A stretch of 64,000 nt of DNA. It comes from CAVYXZ01 sp965223835 (GTDB lineage Bacteria; Chloroflexota; Anaerolineae; Aggregatilineales; Phototrophicaceae). This document shows, one piece after another, positions 60,541 through 64,000 of this stretch (the first letter of the stretch is position 1; the number at the start of each line of letters is the position of its first letter). The DNA lies in NCBI GenBank assembly GCA_965223835.1, contig CBDCXQ010000001.1:5642001-5706000 (forward strand). Direction: 5' to 3'. The position numbers and the translations under genes are program-made. Under the pieces are notes generated by a model that worked only from the letters and a program-made list of their open reading frames with translations, was not told the DNA's origin and did not search any database.

Positions 60541-60574
60541 AAGAACTCACACAAACTGTGGGTTCTTTTATTTT
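60539..60574 (+). terminator. Strong terminator after the minigene, also facing the PAS kinase
   Basis: AAAAGAACTCACA (60539-60551) pairs with TGTGGGTTCTTTT (60557-60569) with one G-U and a 5-base loop, then ATTTTG. The opposite strand ends in TTCTTTTAAAAG and could stop the PAS kinase transcript. Confidence 0.85.
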
Positions 60575-60610
60575 GATTACATCCCAAAGCCATTTATTAC
60601 AGCGCAGCGA

Positions 60611-62290
60611 TCATTCCTCACTGGGAATACTTAACATAAAGGTGCTGCCGTGCCCTGGCTCACTCTCCACACTCAGCTGACCGCCATAGGCTTCGGCAAC
60701 AATTTTGGCGATGCTCAAACCCAGACCAATCCCCCCCGATTCGATTGAACGCGCTTCATCGCCCCGGTAAAAAAATTCAAAAATCTGTTCCTGTTCAGCC
60801 ACCGCAATGCCGGGACCGGTATCCGTCACCTCGAATAACACCTGTTGGCTTTGATGCTTAACACCTGTTTGAACTGACCCACCGGGCGACGTGAAACGGA
60901 TTGCGTTTTCCAGCAAATGACCGACCGCCCGGCGCATTTCATCCGGATTAACTGCAATCATTGGGGCATCGGGGTCCGGGGTAAAGGTTACATTCAACGA
61001 TTTTGCGGCAATTGCATCACGCTGTTCAGCCACTTCGGCCTGCATTAAGTCATTGGGGTTACAGGTTTTGGTGGGGCTGTTGAGCGCCGAGACCAGCTTG
61101 AGATTTTCCAATTGGCGGGTCAAACGATCTACTTGTTGGTCTGTCTGCTGCAAGCGATTTTCAATCTGATCATAATCACCGCGTTTGACAAGCATCTGAA
61201 TCAGGTACTGATTGGTCTTTATCACTGACAACGATGTACGGAAATCATGCGATACGGCCCGGAAAAAGCCATGCACCAGGTCATAACGCTCCCGTGCCAA
61301 TGCAGCTTCAAACTGCTGCTGCTGCGCCATCTTTTGGCTGGTAATTATTTGAACGGTGCCATAGATTGTACGGACGCGACCGCCCGCTTCAGCCGGTAGA
61401 TGGGAAAGCCGCAGCCAATGTGCTGTTCCCTTGAAGATGAACCGTAACTCATCTCGTTGAATCGTACCGACTAACATATCCTCAAAATGGCGTCTGGCCC
61501 TTTCTTGATCGTCAGGATGGAAAAATTCGATCGTGTCCTGAAGCCGGGTTGGATTGATACCCATTTCCGGCAACTGTTGAGCCGATTCGCTGAGCCATAC
61601 TTGTTGCAGGTTGCCATTTGACTCCACCTGGAGCACATAGGCATAATCGGCCAGCATGTCGGCAATAACCCGGTGGCGTTGCTCGCTTTCGATGAGCCGC
61701 GCCCGTTGTTCCCGATCCCACCGGTTCCGGTGATAGATAATCACCAGCGTAACCGTCGTCATTGAGATATAAAATACAAATGGGCGCAACAGGATCTGGC
61801 TGAGGCTGATGGTGGGTTCAAGCCACCCAAAAACAATCATGATGCCCAGCTGGAATACAAATAAAGCGAAGGTTGTCTGCACATTCAAGAACAAGCCGCT
61901 GAATACGATGACAATGCACAGAAAATACAAAAACTGAAGTCCAACTTCGCCGCCATTGAGCAGCGCGCCCAGCAATAAAGTCAATGACCCGAAAACCGCA
62001 ATCAGAATTGCGGCTACTTGATAGTACCCACGCCGAGCCACCCACAAGGTAACAAACAACAGCGAAATATTCACCGCACTCGACACGGTGGAGGCATTCA
62101 CCAGCGGCACAGTCGAATCCAAAAGATTCGGGAGCAGCGCGATGGGAGTGCCGACCACCGCGACGCCCAGCAGGATGGACGCCAACAATCGGGATTGTTG
62201 CCGCTGCTGGACATCCAGAATCGTGGGAACCGGTTCGGTCCAACGGTGCCAGAGCTTCAAAATTTTATTTACTATCTCAGGACGGCGCAT
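60611..62290 (-). CDS. PAS-domain membrane histidine kinase
   Basis: The protein has 559 aa. Six hydrophobic segments (~35-185), a PAS domain (~205-320: VIADMLADYAYVLQV, EFFHPDDQERARRHFE) and a kinase core follow. H348 lies in FRAVSHDFRTSLSV, where Ser replaces the usual Pro of the H-box. N-box HLLENAIRF, G1 DTGPGIAV and G2 GIGLGLSIA. Its partner regulator is not adjacent. Confidence 0.92.
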   Translation of the reverse strand: MRRPEIVNKILKLWHRWTEPVPTILDVQQRQQSRLLASILLGVAVVGTPIALLPNLLDSTVPLVNASTVSSAVNISLLFVTLWVARRGYYQVAAILIAVFGSLTLLLGALLNGGEVGLQFLYFLCIVIVFSGLFLNVQTTFALFVFQLGIMIVFGWLEPTISLSQILLRPFVFYISMTTVTLVIIYHRNRWDREQRARLIESEQRHRVIADMLADYAYVLQVESNGNLQQVWLSESAQQLPEMGINPTRLQDTIEFFHPDDQERARRHFEDMLVGTIQRDELRFIFKGTAHWLRLSHLPAEAGGRVRTIYGTVQIITSQKMAQQQQFEAALARERYDLVHGFFRAVSHDFRTSLSVIKTNQYLIQMLVKRGDYDQIENRLQQTDQQVDRLTRQLENLKLVSALNSPTKTCNPNDLMQAEVAEQRDAIAAKSLNVTFTPDPDAPMIAVNPDEMRRAVGHLLENAIRFTSPGGSVQTGVKHQSQQVLFEVTDTGPGIAVAEQEQIFEFFYRGDEARSIESGGIGLGLSIAKIVAEAYGGQLSVESEPGHGSTFMLSIPSEE

Positions 62291-62411
62291 GCCGGATGCT
62301 CGATTCGTTACAATCTGTTATTTTATTATAGTTGGTCGAATGCTAGGAGATACATAAGCTTCTGGTTTGATTCCTCAATCGCTTAATTCGTGAAAAATGC
62401 TGCTCCTGTAA

Positions 62412-62417
62412 TACAAT
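62412..62417 (+). promoter_or_regulatory. -10 element close to the ABC ATPase start
   Basis: TACAAT ends seven bases before the ATG at 62425, so transcription would start at or next to the start codon (leaderless). Confidence 0.35.
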
Positions 62418-62424
62418 AGGTGCT

Positions 62425-63324
62425 ATGACAACCGTTTTAGAAACGATCAACCTCACCAAACAGTATCCAGGCAAACGCGCCCTGGACCACCTCAATCTCA
62501 CCGTCTACCAGGGGGAGATTTTTGGCTATCTGGGGCCGAATGGCGCTGGTAAGAGCACGACGATCCGATTGCTGCTTGATCTTATCCGTCCAACCGCCGG
62601 ACGCGCTCGCGTGCTGGGCATGGACACGCGCCGCGAGTCGGTCAAGATCAAACGCTATGTTGGCAATTTGCCGGCTGAAGTGCAGCTATGGGATCATCTC
62701 ACTGGTTTACAGGTCTTGCAATATCTATGTGGGCTGCGTCCGGGTTGCGACCTGACCTATGCGCTGCAACTGGCGGAACGTCTGCTCCTGAACCTGGACC
62801 AGCATGTCCGTGATTATTCGACCGGGAATAAGCGTAAACTCGGCCTGGTGCAATCGTTGATGCATCGCCCGCCGCTGCTCATTCTCGACGAACCCACGAC
62901 TGGACTGGACCCGCTGGTGCAGCAGATCTTTAGCGACCTGATGCAGGAAATTCGCAATGAGGGCCGCACCGTATTCCTGTCGTCGCATGTATTATCGGAA
63001 GTTGACAGCATCTGTGATCGAGTGGGCATTTTGCGCGATGGTAAGTTAGAAGCGGTGGAACGCATCAACAAACTGAAGCAAGTTCAATACCGCTGGGTCA
63101 CACTCGTTACCGCGACGGCGGGCAACCGAGCTGACTGGGAAGGTCTGCCGGGAGTCAGCGCAGTAGTGGCCCAGGATGATGGTCTGCGCCTGCGGGTCAG
63201 CGGGTCATTGGATGCCGTGATTAAACAGGCGGCCCATTTTACGATTGATGATCTCCGAGTTGAAGAGCCAAGCCTCGAAGAAATTTTCCTGGCGTACTAT
63301 GGAAGCACGAAATCACATGACTGA
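62425..63324 (+). CDS. ABC-2 type exporter ATPase
   Basis: The protein has 299 aa. Walker A is GPNGAGKST near residue 38, signature YSTGNKRKLGLVQ (degenerate but typical of CcmA-like proteins), Walker B LLILDEPTTGLD, and switch His in LSSHVLSEVD. A C-terminal ~80 residue tail. No clear ribosome site, fitting a leaderless mRNA. The permease gene overlaps by eight bases. It exports an unknown substrate. Confidence 0.93.
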   Translation: MTTVLETINLTKQYPGKRALDHLNLTVYQGEIFGYLGPNGAGKSTTIRLLLDLIRPTAGRARVLGMDTRRESVKIKRYVGNLPAEVQLWDHLTGLQVLQYLCGLRPGCDLTYALQLAERLLLNLDQHVRDYSTGNKRKLGLVQSLMHRPPLLILDEPTTGLDPLVQQIFSDLMQEIRNEGRTVFLSSHVLSEVDSICDRVGILRDGKLEAVERINKLKQVQYRWVTLVTATAGNRADWEGLPGVSAVVAQDDGLRLRVSGSLDAVIKQAAHFTIDDLRVEEPSLEEIFLAYYGSTKSHD

Positions 63325-64000
63325 AACCACTGCACCCGATCTCGGCAGCTTGTCCACTGTCGCGTTGATGGATACTCGACCGGGCCTTATCTTCTGGCGG
63401 AGTGTGCGCGATCATCTGAGCGGCGTGTTGGGCTGGGGCATTGGCTTTGGCGTATTGATTGCCGTCACGACTATTCTCTTTCCACTGCTCGAATCCAGCA
63501 ACACAGCGCTGACGGTCTTCAGTGGATTGGGTCTGCTGGATAATTTTCTGGCTGGACATGATCTGGAAGATATTACCGGTTTCGCGGGTTATCTGGCGCT
63601 GCAAGTGATGGCCTGGGCACCGCTGTTGCTTTCGATTTACCTCATCCCAACGGCGATACAGGCGGTCGCGGTGGAAGAGCAACGGGGCACGCTTGATATT
63701 CTGTTGAGCACCCCCATCTCCCGCTGGCGTTTTCTGACTGAGAAATTGCTGGCGCTGGTGGCCGCCTTGTTTGTCATTCTGGCATTGATGGGGGTCGGGA
63801 TGCTGTTGAGCGTGCGCTTCCTGATTGATGTTGAACTGGAATTAATCAACATGGTGGCAAGCATCTGGCATCTGGTGCCCATCGCCCTGGTGATGCTGAC
63901 CGGGACGCTGCTGCTCTCCGTGACCGTGCGCGATCATCGCCGGGCAGGCAGCTGGGCGGCGCTGCTGGTGATTATTAGCTACTTTATGCGCACTCTGGCC
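63317..64000 (+). CDS. ABC-2 permease subunit (3' end outside window)
   Basis: The frame begins at ATG 63317 and is open for all 228 codons to the window edge, so the gene continues beyond it. About five hydrophobic segments are visible. EEQRGTLDILLSTPISRWRF is the typical ABC-2 loop. It overlaps the ATPase stop by eight bases. The transported compound is not known. Confidence 0.88.
   Translation, partial: MTETTAPDLGSLSTVALMDTRPGLIFWRSVRDHLSGVLGWGIGFGVLIAVTTILFPLLESSNTALTVFSGLGLLDNFLAGHDLEDITGFAGYLALQVMAWAPLLLSIYLIPTAIQAVAVEEQRGTLDILLSTPISRWRFLTEKLLALVAALFVILALMGVGMLLSVRFLIDVELELINMVASIWHLVPIALVMLTGTLLLSVTVRDHRRAGSWAALLVIISYFMRTLA

Noticed and set aside
1..64000. CRISPR array, tRNA, rRNA, phage genes or toxin-antitoxin pair
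   Set aside because: No regularly spaced repeats, cloverleaf, rRNA segment, phage structural gene or clear toxin family was recognised.

Overview
The window reads as a chromosomal segment of a free-living bacterium, most probably a member of the Chloroflexota (Anaerolineae-like). This rests on protein character, not on a marker phylogeny. It encodes Ser/Thr kinases with a single membrane anchor and Thr/Pro-rich outer linkers, a split-domain nucleoside-type ABC importer, many soluble and membrane histidine kinases, DUF5995, and a MoxR ATPase of the CoxD type. Cell-wall genes (uppS, a PBP2-like transpeptidase, murJ, an M23 peptidase) show a peptidoglycan wall. Genes are densely packed on both strands. 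No tRNA, rRNA or CRISPR array was recognised.

Layout. 1-3.9 kb: end of a tandem GNAT acetyltransferase, a histidine kinase and a GT-C type membrane glycosyltransferase. 4-8.8 kb: a housekeeping run, cysS-rlmB-frr-uppS, then a MoxR ATPase with a clear terminator. 8.8-10.1 kb: a complete ISAs1-family insertion sequence. 10.1-15.1 kb (minus strand): PBP2-like transpeptidase plus a small zinc-finger protein, then an ECF-like sigma factor with zinc ribbons followed by an MFS exporter. 15.2-23.6 kb: secreted and accessory functions, including a peptidoglycan-binding/OmpA/metzincin protein with a translationally coupled partner, a gluzincin protease, a GH29 fucosidase and an M23 peptidase fused to a propeller-like domain. 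23.8-31 kb: site-2 protease, HD hydrolase, TyrA-like dehydrogenase, thioesterase, Ser/Thr kinase, CinA amidohydrolase and a membrane-anchored TPR-like protein. 31.2-32.5 kb: a TIR-formylglycine-generating-enzyme-like gene split by a shift at a C6 tract. 32.7-36.1 kb: secreted PQQ-type dehydrogenase with haem c domain, an MFS exporter preceded by a perfect CIRCE operator, and a 62-aa protein with its own terminator. 36.1-46.1 kb: LuxR/NB-ARC regulator, KhtTU-like K+/H+ antiporter, three-gene nucleoside-type ABC importer with unusual permease inserts. 46.2-57.2 kb: two-component genes, a promoter-ORF-terminator cassette for a 54-aa protein, dtd, DinB, a 1439-aa divergent kinase, a frameshifted IS1595-like element and a receiver-kinase hybrid. 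57.1-64 kb: DUF3267 protease-like protein with a lipoprotein, murJ, a minigene transcription unit, a PAS histidine kinase and an ABC-2 exporter cut by the window end.

Most noteworthy: the CIRCE operator in front of an efflux permease; the TIR-FGE gene with a homopolymer break, a VR-like C-terminus and an in-frame repeat insert; the secreted metzincin and its coupled partner; the strong-promoter minigene at 60.5 kb; and the recurrent GC-TANANT promoter element. Two genes (TIR-FGE and IS1595) are broken at 6-base homopolymers, so assembly error must be excluded before either break is given a biological meaning.
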